A stretch of 64,000 bases of DNA from Lactifluus volemus (Eukaryota; Basidiomycota; Agaricomycetes; Russulales; Russulaceae). Both the position numbers and the translations under genes were made by a program. The stretch lies in NCBI GenBank assembly GCA_022376515.1, contig WTXI01000007.1, forward strand, positions 1,138,429 through 1,202,428. Reading direction: 5' to 3'. Numbering within the stretch: the first letter of the stretch is position 1; every line of letters begins with the position of its first letter. This document shows positions 47,401 to 57,704 of this stretch, piece after piece. The notes beneath the pieces were generated by a model. The model was given only the letters and a program-made list of their open reading frames with translations. It did not search any database and had not been told where the DNA came from.

Positions 47401-47529
47401 TAAGGTTTAACACCTCCAACTTGGAGACAAGTCCCCCACATAAGGCCCCACTTGTCCCTCAGGCCTTACCTCAAGCTTGGACTTCAGGGAAAGGTGAAGG
47501 CATCAGCACCAGAAATCCACAATGATCTG

Positions 47530-47800
47530 GGAAGTGAAAAGCAAATGTTATCAATCTAAATGCTTGTATCTGTGGGATAACAGTCTCAGATGAGGAGATT
47601 GAAGAAATCAGAGGTGTTATGAAGTGCTGTGTACAGGGGTGCGAGACAGTCTGGGTATGTCTACTTTAAGCTTCAGTTCTCATGCATGTAGACTGACAGA
47701 AGCCACATCTATTCATAGTTTCATCAACAGTATATGAACTATGACTTTGCACCAAGAAATTGGGCCTGCGAGAGTTGCAGCACTGGGGCTAGCCACTGGC
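47530..47800 (+). pseudogene. PHD-like zinc-finger exon of a TE-associated gene
   Basis: About 47566-47655 encodes CICGITVSDEEIEEIRGVMK followed by CCVQGCETVW, spacing like the first half of a PHD finger (C-x-C...C-x4-C...W) seen in uncharacterised fungal transposon proteins. A donor-like GTATGT follows directly at 47656. The second half of the finger was not identified. The function of such proteins is unknown; PHD fingers usually bind histone tails. Confidence 0.4.
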
Positions 47801-48394
47801 ACCGTCATTATTGACTGCCTGTGCTACCTCTGAGTCTGTCAATACCCCCACTGCTCCTTGCATTCCCTTGTGTGCTCTACCTCTTTGTTCTTACCAATGT
47901 GCTCCCCTTGGTGCCCCCTTGTAAATGAAGTAGCTCAATTAAAGTTGTATGAAATGTATTTAAACATTTGTGTGTGGCTTGAGGCTTGACTTGAGAACAG
48001 TGGGTCAGTGGGAAACCTATACCGAATTTGGAAGGAAGGGGGGGGGTTTTTCTATCTTTCCTTATGACAAGTTCTAATCTCAGGTCTGTTTTTTTCATCC
48101 TGACACCCCCTTGTGTTGGCATTCTTAACTCACACATCATCCCAGACCTTGGGCAATATATGATGGTGAAAAACCATGTAGAGGTATAAAGAGGGGCTCT
48201 CTGAGGTATGTTTGCAATGTCTCATTTCTGCAAAGAGAAGCTCATCAAAAACTATTTCTCTCAGTCTCCCTTCAACCAACTTGTCATGTACCCAACTCTC
48301 ACACCCTAACTTGTACCTGCTGAACTCTGTGAGAGTGAAAGTTCAAATGAATCTTCAGATATGTCTATCAATTTTCATTCTCAATATGTTCTAA

Positions 48395-49426
48395 TTGCTA
48401 TTTAAAGGCAAAGTCTGTATCTTTGGCAACAATATCACCAATGCTGGTCAGAATGAAGCCCTACCTGTCATCCAGAAGGACTCTATGGTCTCCAAGCCCA
48501 CTGATGGGGATGTGCCTGTATTCTCTGCAGTTACTGGAATCGATATCCATGACCCCCATGTACTTGCAAATAGATGACTTTGTAAGCTTCTGTTATTTTC
48601 ATATTGTGAATTCTCATCTGTTCTTTTACAGTGAAAAAGTATACCATTAGCATCACAATGGATTGCTTTTGAGCAGATACGAATCCCGGGCCTGGCTGGG
48701 CAACTATAAAAGCAAAGGTAAAAAAAAGCCATGAAACAAAGACATTTTCCATAGTCATAGATGGGATCTCTTGGGAGAATTTCTTGACACAGGTCCTTCA
48801 TACCCATGGACTTGACCAGGATTACCAACCTGGATTTCCCATCAGGCTGTGGTATACTCAGTCACTGTAAGTCTTTTCATTTTTGTTTCAAACTAAACTT
48901 ACTTTTTTGCAGCAGCAGAGAAAAGAAGGCTTCTATAATTCAGAGAATGAGTTTGAACAATCTAAGGCCTCAATTCTTAAGAAGTTGGGACAGTGTGATA
49001 TTGGCATTCAGTTTGATCTTGACATGATGGATGGGTATCATATTCGCAAGTGAGTTGAGTAAGCAAGTTATGTCCTGGATTTTTTAACTTGTATTTTCTT
49101 CAAGCTGATTGCTCTTATGGATGATGATAACATTACAGGAACATCTGAGAAGCTTACTATAGGTGTGAAGGCAAGCTGTTTTGATATACTTTTGCCAATT
49201 CTATCTGATTATTCCAAACCAGGTCCCTCAACTTAATCAGTTCAGTGATACATCACTAGTTAATGAGAAGAACATTCTCATCCTCAAGGCTTATCATACA
49301 TGCCAACTGCACAAGGGTGAGCATGGTGGTGAACCTGGCCACTGCTACATTGCACTAAATGGAGCTCATGTCCCTAGGGCTAAACAATCAAAAATTTGCT
49401 TGATGGGCTTCTGCAATGGTACATAG
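48395..49426 (+). pseudogene. Spliced TE-associated gene of unknown function, relic
   Basis: Several exon-like pieces on the plus strand: VCIFGNNITNAGQNEALPVI and PTDGDVPVFSAVTGIDIHDP (48413-48577), DGISWENFLTQVLHTHGLDQ (about 48756-48815), KEGFYNSENEFEQSKASILK and CDIGIQFDLDMMDGYHIRK (about 48915-49050), LIALMDDDNITGTSEKLTIG (about 49106-49165), then LKAYHTCQLHKGEHGGEPGH with CYIALNGAHV (about 49287-49370). The last block has a Cys/His pattern seen in uncharacterised Agaricomycete transposon proteins. It ends at a fused copia fragment at 49427. Confidence 0.45.
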
Positions 49427-49660
49427 ATCAGGATCAGCTTGAGAATCAAGCTTGAATCCAGTCACCAGGCTACCTGAGAGCAGCTTCTTGACCCCAGCAA
49501 GGTGTTAGTGACAGAGGTGTCGATGCCATCCCTGACAATAGTGATAGTGAAAGAGTGATGCATTGTGAGATATAGGACAGAGAACAGATTACTGGAGAGA
49601 GAGGGACCATATAGCACATTTGTGAACTCTAGAGATGCCATCTCCTGCCCATCTACCCTG
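49427..49660 (-). pseudogene. copia pol fragment with internal deletion
   Basis: Closely similar to 28744-29130 of the intact copia (start of integrase and the region after protease), but about 120-140 bp are missing at the point where GTCGATGCCA joins TCCCTGA near 49529. No LTR is attached. Confidence 0.8.
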
Positions 49661-49808
49661 TGATAAGGTGGTTGCCCAATATAACTCCCCAGTCATCAAC
49701 AATTTGTGGTATTCCAGGCTAACAATGGATAGGATCTTTGTAAGCATGAGTGAGAAGCTGATGGATAAGGTAAACACCAAAGTCTTGCACCTGTTTTTCA
49801 GATGGATC

Positions 49809-51029
49809 TAGTGAAGGACACGGGTAACTTGGGGTAACAATGACCTCTACCCCTACCCCTACCCCTACCCACACTTACCCATACCCCCAGGCATGGGTAT
49901 GGGTTTACCTGTATTTTGCCATGGGTAAACTAAATACCCCTACCCACAGGGTAAGGGGTAAGGGTTTTGTACTTAAGATTATTAGAATAAAAGACAATGG
50001 GAACTTTTATTAGATATTGTTTAGTGTTCACTTAATACCAAGCTCAATACTACAACTTAACACTTAGGACTGGCTTTACCCATGCAGCCTATCCTAGCCT
50101 ACAGTGACTCACATGTATGTTGAGGGGGTGGTAGAGAGGATTGAGATTGGAGGTGGTGGGAGGTGTAGGAATGGCCAAAGTTCATGGCTGTAGGCCTTGA
50201 AGCAGCAGTGGTGAGGGGCTACAGGGGTGGTTCTATAATGGCAGTGTCACAGGGTGGTATTGGTACAGTGGAGGTGGCATTAGGGCAGCAACGGTGGTGC
50301 CTGGACAGCAGCGGTAGGATTGGGGTGGCCATGGCCTCAGGGAAGCAACGGCCTTAAGGAAGCAGAGACGGCGTTGGGGCAGCAGCAGTGGCAGGGGCAA
50401 GAGGAGATGGCAGAGATGGCACAGAATGGGGGAACCTGGGCAACACATTGGGAAGATATCACATGAGTGTGCCAGTTGCAGGCATCAGGCTTTGGATGGT
50501 CACAAAAGTGATGTCCAAGCAACCATGACACTGTGGAATGTCCACACATAATGACCCCCACTATGCCAGTGAGGCTATCTCCCAAAGGGGATGCCAGGAG
50601 ATGAAGGGAAATGGGAAATCAGTGTAAGCAATCAAAGAAAAAAAAGGCATAATGCACAAGCATGTACCATGCTAACAGGCAACCAACAGAGAGGTGATGG
50701 CGACAGTGGCAAGGGTAAGGGTGAGAGTGAGAGCAAGGGCAAGGGCAAGAGCATTGGTCTTGACAACATGGTGACAATGATGACAACGGTGACAGTGACA
50801 GTCCCAGGGTTATCCCAAAGAGACAGCACAACCTTTGATGTGCAAAGTTCAAAGTCATCTTACTGTAAACTGTGACATGTGACATGTGACCTACCCACAG
50901 GCTGGGGTATGTGTTTCATGGCCTGTGGGTCTGGGGTAGGCCAGGGTACAGGAAACCAGACCCTTACCCATACCTGTGGTACCTCTACCCACAAATCCTG
51001 CAGGTTACCCATACCCGTGTTCTTCTCTA
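49809..51029. mobile_element. Non-autonomous hAT element, GGGTA family, copy 2
   Basis: 1221 bp with tips TAGTGAAGGACACGGGTA and (complement) TAGAGAAGAACACGGGTA. The 8-bp GATGGATC flanks it (49801-49808 and 51030-51037). Subterminal ACCCCTACCC and GGGTAAGGGGTA repeats; the interior has the A-rich core at 50625-50700. No transposase. Confidence 0.9.
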
Positions 51030-51037
51030 GATGGATC

Positions 51038-51610
51038 TGAAAAAAGTTTAGCATCAATATGCTGTAGCTTACATTTAAGGTTGTCATAGATGTATGGCCA
51101 AAAGGTGTTTCACAATGCTGCTGGATCAGCAGGAGAGCAGTCACAGAGAATGGTGACAAAAAGGCGACAAAGCTGACAGCCTATCTACATGTGCCTTGCC
51201 TCTTCCAAGCATTGATGCCACTCTTGATCATCCTCTAAGAGGCCATGTGCAATACAGGCTTCTCTAAAGGATGGATACAAGATCAGTTGATTACCCTGAT
51301 AGGCAAGTCTGATCTTAATTGGCCCCTATCATGACATTATTATGGCCTTAACCACCTTGTATATACTTATAGATAAGTTTTTCCTTCCAAGATATTATAT
51401 TATCATAATCTTATCTAGCTTGAGATCTTATGCTCATACATTTACCTTGCTTGATCTTTTTAGATATCTAGCTAGGGAACTATGATCAGATTATATCAAT
51501 CTTAATTATTAAGGTCATAAATGTACCTATCAAGGGAAGTGATTGATCAGATCAAATTAGACAAGATAGATAAGATCATCATATATCTAGAAAGGTCATA
51601 GATTAATATT
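51038..51610. other. AT-rich stretch without genes
   Basis: 51340-51600 contains inverted AGATAAGATC/GATCTTATCT words and may be a decayed MITE. No coding potential recognised. Confidence 0.4.
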
Positions 51611-51614
51611 TTTG

Positions 51615-52366
51615 GTGATGATGCACATGGTCTTTTGAGACCTCCTAAATGCCTACCTGAATTTCATCCATATCTACATGGACAACTTTCTCATCACCAC
51701 CCCAAACAAATCCCCTGCAGACCTTGCCCTCCATTGTAAAATTGTCCACCAAGTTTTACAACAATTTCAGGACAAATCTTTCTTCCTTAAAGCCACAAAG
51801 TGCCACTTCAAGCAACCGTGGGTACACTACCTTGGCATCATGGTTGAAGATGGGAAGATTTCCCTCGACCCCACAAAACAGAGGGGCCTGTTAGAGTGGC
51901 CACTGGAGCAGAGTACCATTTCTGGTGTGCACAGCATGCTCAGAGTTTTCAGATATCACCAACCCTTCATCCCAGGATTTGCAGAAATTGCCCGACCTCT
52001 TACTGACCTCTTGAAAAAGGACACCCCCTTCTGCTGGGGTGATGACCAATGAAACACAGTAAAACACCTTATCTCACTTGTTGAGAGGGATATGGCGCTG
52101 AACTGCCCAGATCATGACTGCCCTTTTGAGGTCAAGGTTGATGCCTCACAGTTCACCTTGGGTGCTATCCTCTTCCAATGAACCCCCACTGGCCTTCCAC
52201 GCCCCATCAGTTATTACTCCCATGCCCTTTCACCTCCCAAACACAGATATGATGTTCACGATTGGGAACTCCTGGCTATCATCCATGCGCTGAAATGGTG
52301 GCGCCACCTGTTACTAGGTGCACATCACCCCATTAAGGTCTACATGGATCATAAAAACCTTCAATA
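51615..52366 (+). pseudogene. pol: Ty3/gypsy reverse transcriptase C-terminus and RNase H fragment
   Basis: IYMDNFLI is the YxDD active-site region with the second Asp changed to Asn. It is followed by KCHFKQPWVHYLGIMVEDG, YHQPFIPGFAEIARPLTDLL and FCWGDDQ (thumb/connection), then the RNase H start VDASQFTLGAIL and ISYYSHALSPPKHRYDVHDW with ELLAIIHALKWWRHLLLGA and MDHKNL. Stops at 52050-52052 and 52180-52182 break the frame. The fragment begins inside reverse transcriptase and ends inside RNase H. It is the part missing from the gypsy relic at 20706-23640, though probably from a different copy. Confidence 0.85.
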
Positions 52367-52370
52367 GTAA

Positions 52371-52720
52371 GCAGTGAAACAATTGTTTTAAGTGGTTTTA
52401 AGTGATAATCAAGCAACTGGTAAGTGCAGTAAGTAGTCAACAAGATGTTTTAAGTGCAATTAAGTACACAGATATGACACTTAAGCAGTTGGTTAAAAAT
52501 CATGCTTAAAAAATGGCCTCACTTAACTTTGCTTAATTGTGCTTAAATGACTTAATTGTCTTAAGCTTCACTTAATGTACTTAAAACTACTTAAAAAGCA
52601 ATTGTAAGCAATTTTAAGTACATTTTAAGCATATTTTAAGCACATTTTAAGTAAAAAATTTTAAGTGACTTTAAGCTGCTTGGACATTTTGCTGATGAAG
52701 CACATCAAGAACATGTCCAG
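52371..52720. repeat. Dense TTAAG/CTTAA cluster
   Basis: About twenty TTAAG or CTTAA words in roughly 320 bp, in blocks that switch orientation (TTAAG, then CTTAA, then TTAAG). Such clusters resemble subterminal transposase-binding repeats of hAT elements; a hAT transposase relic follows immediately. Confidence 0.65.
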
Positions 52721-52739
52721 AACAGATATTAAGTATGTG

Positions 52740-53086
52740 GGGTAAGTATTATATACATCAGTCTCAATGGTTGAAGTTAATTTGCCACTCAGCAAGTAAG
52801 ACCTGTAGAATCTCAATCATTTTGTCATTGTTGTTAGCATTATCCATGGTTATGTGTTCCACCTGGAAGTGAGCATAGCCAGCATTAGTGAGTTGTCTAT
52901 GCAACCTAGAGTACTTCCAAAGTCCAAACTTACTTTTTTGGTTATGCTGACATGATCCAACATTGCCAAAATAATGTTTGCCATATTCTGTCCATCATGC
53001 CAACCGAACAAGCGATGAAACACAATCAAGGCACACTCCAAGGATAGATGGCCATGCCAACTCTTCTTGATCTAATGGGCAGTGAT
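52740..53086 (-). pseudogene. hAT transposase catalytic-region fragment, interrupted by LTR copy B
   Basis: The minus-strand frame has ECALIVFHRLFGWHDGQNMA followed by IILAMLDHVSITKKVS, then, after a short break that looks like an intron, MDNANNNDKMIEIL. This matches the hAT RNase H-like core (target phrase ITSKIG...TLDNASNN) with a probable catalytic Asp in the last block. A further piece near 52790 (LPHILNICS) fits the following helix. The upstream part should lie beyond the LTR, right of 54028, but I could not follow it with certainty. Stops are present. Confidence 0.6.
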
Positions 53087-54023
53087 TGTCATGGTTCGCA
53101 GGGACCGTGGCTTGAAGTGAGCTTTGTTCGGGTTGGCTATTTGCTGTGGCAAGTCGGACAAGACTAGCAACACCAAATAGTTGATTCTAGAATGCGCAGG
53201 CAAGGTCCAGTAAGGAGTAGACTTGACTGTGCGAACTCTTGGTGTTCGTATCGCGTGAGGCGGTTAGTATGGGCCAGCGCACGTGATGGTTGGAGTTACT
53301 GTTCCTAAAGAGGATAGACGGTGGCAGATGGGTTAATGGCGATGTGTAGGTTCAACCGCAACACGGGCGCAAGTGTACTATGGTTAGAAAGGATCTTTCT
53401 AGCCCTAGTATGTTAGTGCGAGGTTGAACTAAGGTTCGAGGGCGGATGCGGGGTGAGAAGTGGGGACTACTTCTCACAGTGTGTTCGTATTAGAGTTCAG
53501 GTGTCTGTGAGCTTGTTTCTGGTAGTGGAAACAAGCGAACAGAAGTCTGATAGGTGGCGCGAAGTACCTGGATCAAGGTACGAAGAGGGGATTCACAAGA
53601 AGAGAGGAGAAGACGCAATGCGAGTGTGAGCAGAAGACAATGAACTGCGATTCTAGACAAAGCTGAAGCTGGGGCTTTAGCTCGTCTACAGGGCCCTATT
53701 TATGCGTACAGAGGGCCAGCCAACTATCCTACAATGGTCACAGTAAAGTAGCGAAGTCAAGACTATTGACTAAGGACCTGAGTCAGTTCTGATGACTCAA
53801 GAACTGACTCAGTGCGTCTGACTCAAGATCTGAGTCAAGAACACTGACTCAAGACTTGAGTCATGATCCCTGAGTCAAATATATGTCCAAAACGGTGATG
53901 CACAGCCCCTAGAAGTCGAACGGAGGGGGCTGGCCCAGGAAAGGGGTCCTAGGTTGTAACACAAGTCGAAAAATAGATGGAAAACAGTAGCAAATGGGCC
54001 AGACAGCCCGCATAACCATAACA
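53087..54023 (-). repeat. Solo LTR, long family (copy B, 937 bp)
   Basis: TGTCATGG...CCATAACA with GTGAT on both sides (53082-53086 and 54024-54028). On the minus strand it starts TGTTATGGTTATG, has eight TGASTCA sites (53877 to 53779) and, about 75 bp further, the TATA-like GCATAAATAGG (about 53695-53705). It keeps many CpG sites that are TG or CA in copy A. It splits a hAT transposase relic. Confidence 0.9.
53779..53877. promoter_or_regulatory. Array of eight exact TGASTCA sites with 26-bp period
   Basis: Exact TGACTCA or TGAGTCA start at 53779, 53793, 53805, 53819, 53831, 53845, 53857 and 53871: spacing 14, 12, 14, 12, 14, 12, 14. This is the palindromic site of Gcn4/AP-1-type bZIP factors. 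Its place upstream of a TATA-like box on the minus strand suggests an LTR enhancer. Confidence 0.8.
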
Positions 54024-54028
54024 GTGAT

Positions 54029-54599
54029 CACGATATAAGGCTGACACATTCAGTCTGACCATATGTCTGTAGTAAGTGATATTTGCCCCTTGGTTCCCTA
54101 TATCAGGGTTAGAGTTAGGTGTGGGTAGTGTTGCAGTAGCCCATATAGCTGCACTAAGCCAGTAGTCAAGCCAATTTTAGCTGCACCATTTCCTTATTAG
54201 TCAAGCCAAGCCATAGGACACATGTCATGAAGCTGCGCCACACTGAGTCAATCAAATAGCCAGTTATTCTCCAGCTAGATGCAGCTCCAGCTCCCAAGCT
54301 GGCTTGACAATGCTGCCCACACAACTGCCTGGCTGACCCATCTCATCCATGCTCCACACTACTATGTCAAAATGCACTACAACTACTCAAACTAAGAACT
54401 ACAATTGTGTTGTATGGGGTTTAATGGGCACCAACAGGCACAAGTGTGGCAGGCCCAGCGGTAAAGTTGTGATCACATATTGGGCATTGGGGTGAGGCTT
54501 CGCTGGGTGTTGCTTTGACTGAGACTATCACTCTCGTGACCTCCAGATGGAATGATAACATGGTGGAGGGCACCTTGCAGTGAGTGGGAAGGCTGCTGT
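54029..54599. other. Stretch without recognisable genes
   Basis: Contains repeated AGCTGCA and AAGCCAAG words (54130-54300), possibly subterminal repeats of a lost element. No ORF of note. Confidence 0.4.
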
Positions 54600-55108
54600 T
54601 GTTATGGTCACACAGTCACTGCCTCCCTTATGTAAAATTCCTCTCACATGACTGATTACCTACAATTCTCGCATCTGGACTGAGTACTGTACGATTACAT
54701 AAGCCATGTAACTCAAGCTGACTCACACAATGGACTTGACTCATGGTGACTTGTTATGACTCATCATCATGAGTCACGATGATTCTTTACCTATGACTCA
54801 CAACCAACTCCTTCTGACTAGGATAGCTCATGTATATAAGGACCCTCACTTAGGCCCTAGCTCACCAGCTTGGACTTAAGTCTACAATATGAGCTTACTG
54901 TTCTGAGAACCTTCACACTCCATTCCTGAACTCTCAGACTCCTGATCCCTGTCTCACGCCATCAGTAACGCTGCAAGTTACTGCTGATACTCTGTCATGT
55001 GACCATTGACTTAGTACTTCTGCACCTGACCCTTATTGACTGATGTCGCTAAGGTTTACCTGAACTACCTGACTCTACCAAGAGCATAGGAACCACTCGT
55101 TCCTAACA
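54600..55108 (+). repeat. LTR of the 510-bp family, second copy
   Basis: TGTTATGGTCACACAG...GTTCCTAACA, inverted relative to 36054-36563. The flanking 5-mers GCTGT and GGGAG differ, so it is either one LTR of a rearranged element or a recombinant solo LTR. The TATA box TATATAAG at 54833-54840 sets the sense direction as plus. Confidence 0.8.
54719..54840 (+). promoter_or_regulatory. LTR promoter: five TGASTCA sites and a TATA box
   Basis: Exact sites start at 54719, 54737, 54757, 54770 and 54794; TATATAAG follows at 54833. Spacing is less regular than in the 937-bp family. Both families begin TGTTATGG and both place bZIP-type sites ahead of a TATA box. Confidence 0.65.
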
Positions 55109-55329
55109 GGGAGTCATGGCTGTGGCAGCAGGGACAGCAAAGAGAGTGGTAACTACCTTACAATACTGGAATTGACAGGTGGCTTGCAGTACTTGAGCCA
55201 TAGCTGTACCAGCTTGAGTAAGCCAAATTTGATTAATGGAGCCAATTATATCACATTTAGCTGGTGCTTGAGGGGCTTGCCAAGCCATGGCAACACTACC
55301 AGAGATTACTCACCTGTACCACGCAATTT

Positions 55330-57570
55330 TCCTATCTACTTAGCCGGGGTTCTTTAACGGGGTCTCGCCACCTAACTGGCCCCTTATGTGGCCTTCCAGC
55401 CCGGCCGATAGGGCTGGCCCCAACCGGTTTCCGTTTATAGTACGCTTACTTAACTGTCCCTTTCTTCTCTTTCCCGTGTCAGCCTTCTGGCCCACCCATC
55501 CACATTTGGACTACTGCGCCTGTTCCAAAAGAAGAAATGGGGCGCACTGGGGCGCTTGGTCCCGCCTATGCTCCAGCCTTCCAGCCTCGCCATTGTTCCT
55601 AAAAGGGATCACACTGTGCTCTCCGTGCTCCGTTCCGCTGTTTCCCGTCTGTGGGCACTCTCTGGGGTCCTTACTCGCCCGCTTCTTTGCCTGCACGCCG
55701 CTGGGCCCCGCCGCACGTGCTTTCCCGCCTCCCTGCTCGTCCTCCATGCGCGCGCGCCGTCGCGCCGTGCCACACCGCGCATTCCCGCGTCCCTCCGCCT
55801 TCCAGCCTCCCCTCTTGCCTCCCTGCCGCGCGCGCGCCGCTGCGCATGACCAGCGTCTCTTCCCGCCTCTTCGGCGGTCTTATTGCTCCTGTTGTCTCAC
55901 TGCCGCTCGCGCATCGGCGCGCCGCGCTATACTGCCCTTTCCCGTGTCCCTCTGCCTTCTAGCCTCTCCTCACGTCTTCCCGCTGCGCGCGCGCTGCTGC
56001 GCCTCGCTATAGCGTCCACTCTCGCTCCTCCGCGCTCCTGGCGCTTCTCTCGGCTCTCCCTGTTATTTCTGTTGTCTCCCTGCCGCGCGCACATCGCTGC
56101 GCCGGTCCATACCGCCCCTCCTCGCTTCCCTCCGCCCTCCAGCTTCTCCTCTCGCTTCCCTGCCGCGTGCGCCGCTGCGCTTGGCCACAGTGTCCCTTCC
56201 CGCCTTTTTTCCGCGGTATTGTTGCTCCTTTATCTCCCTGCTGCGCGCGCGTTGCTGCGCCGCGCTATACCGCCATTTCCCGCGTCTCTCTGCCTTGTAG
56301 CTTCCCCTCATGCCTCCCCACCGTGCGCGCGCTGCTGCGCCTGGCCTCAGCGTCCATTCTCTCTCCTCCGCGCTCCTGGTGCTTCTCTTGGCTCTCTATT
56401 GATTCTGTTGTCTCCCTGCCGCGCGCACGTCGCTGCGCCGCGCTATACCGCCCCTTCTCACTTCCCTCTGCCCTCATACTTCTTCTCTTGCCTCCCTGCC
56501 GCGCGCGCGCCGCTGCGCCTCGCCACAGCGTCCCTTCCCGCCTCTTTCGCGCTCCTGTTGCTCCTCTTCTCTCTTTTCCACGGGTGCGCTGCTGCGCCTC
56601 ATCAGCATCACTGTGCACTCTGTCGCTTCAATGGTTTCTGTTCTTGCTCTCTCTGTGCGTGAACATTTATCATTGCACCTTGCTTGAGAGCACCTCTCTC
56701 TCCACGTTGCGCCACTGCGCCTAGTCATGCTGGGTGGGATCACTGGGTCCTTCCCCTGCATCACTGTGCACTCTGTCGCTGCGATGGAGTACCAAATTTT
56801 CTACGCTCCTGGTGCTTCTTTCCTCCATGCCACGCGCATGCCGCTGCGTCTCGACATAGCTCCTGTTTCTTTTATTGTCTCCCTGCAGTGGGGGTGCCGC
56901 TGAGCCTCATCACGTCGTCCGTTCCTTCCTCCTCTGCCCTCCTATTGCTCCTCCTGCTGGTTTATATGCTCGCTCTCCCTGCGCGTGCATATTTCATTAT
57001 TGCACCTTGCTTGAGAGCACCTCTCTCCACGTTGCGCCACTGCGCCTAGTCATGCTGGGTGGGATCACTGGGTCCTTCCCCTGCATCACTGTGCACTCTG
57101 TCGCTGCGATGGAGTATCAAATTTTCTACGCTCCTGGTGCTTCTTTCCTCCATGCCACGCGCACGCCGCTGCGTCTCGACATAGTGTACCTTCCCTGCTC
57201 CTGTTTCTTTTATTGCCTCCCTGCAGTGGGGGTGCCGCTGAGCCTCATCACGTCGTCCGTTCCTTCCTCCTCTGCCCTCCTATTGCTCCTCCTGCTGGTT
57301 TATATGCTCGCTCTCCCTGCGCGTGCATATTTCATCATTGCACCTTGCGTGAGATCGCCTCTGTCTCCACGTTGCGCCACTGCGCCTAGTCACGCTGGGC
57401 GGGATCACTGGGTCCCTTCCCTGCATCCCTGTGCACTGTATCGCTGCAATGGAGTACCGGTGTGTTCCACTCTTCCTTCTAGTGTACTGCGCCATCGGTC
57501 CGGTCTCTCCAGCTGCTACCCTGGGCAATGCCTAATCTGTCAAGCCACATTCCCTTTTCCCGCATAATCT
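55330..57570. repeat. CpG-rich tandem-repeat block
   Basis: Pyrimidine-rich plus strand packed with CGCGCGC, GCTGCGCC and CCTGCCGCGCGC words. 55800-56560 repeats these in units of very roughly 150-200 bp. From 56673 a ~330-bp unit is tandemly repeated, with TTGCACCTTGC at 56673, 57000 and 57338. The long frames here (for example 55386-56012 and 56875-57567, plus) are stop-poor because of composition and have no protein features. It ends about 130 bp before the KDZ gene. Confidence 0.75.
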
Positions 57571-57640
57571 CCGTCATGGATCCTCGTTTCTGTTTATTCG
57601 TTCACACGTCTTTGTTTGCACACCTTTGTTAGTGCATCTT

Positions 57641-57650
57641 TTTTATACGA
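57641..57650 (+). promoter_or_regulatory. TATA-like box of the KDZ transposase gene
   Basis: TTTTATACGA lies about 55 bp upstream of the start codon at 57705, a plausible core promoter. No further elements can be assigned. Confidence 0.4.
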
Positions 57651-57704
57651 AGGTCCCAAAGAAGCGCTGTTGTTCAATCCTTCCCCCACCGCTGTCCCTC
57701 ACAT

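Noticed and set aside
49850..49985. CCCTAC-like repeats resembling telomere sequence
   Set aside because: They are subterminal repeats of the hAT element 49809-51029 and are short, imperfect and internal. Similar words occur in the related element at 38616.
54600..55108. Calling this LTR a solo insertion with target duplication
   Set aside because: Flanking 5-mers GCTGT and GGGAG do not match.
55386..57567. Long plus-strand frames (208, 259, 230 residues) that might be genes
   Set aside because: They lie in the CpG-rich tandem block, overlap in several frames, and repeat with the DNA units. No domain or splice pattern supports them.
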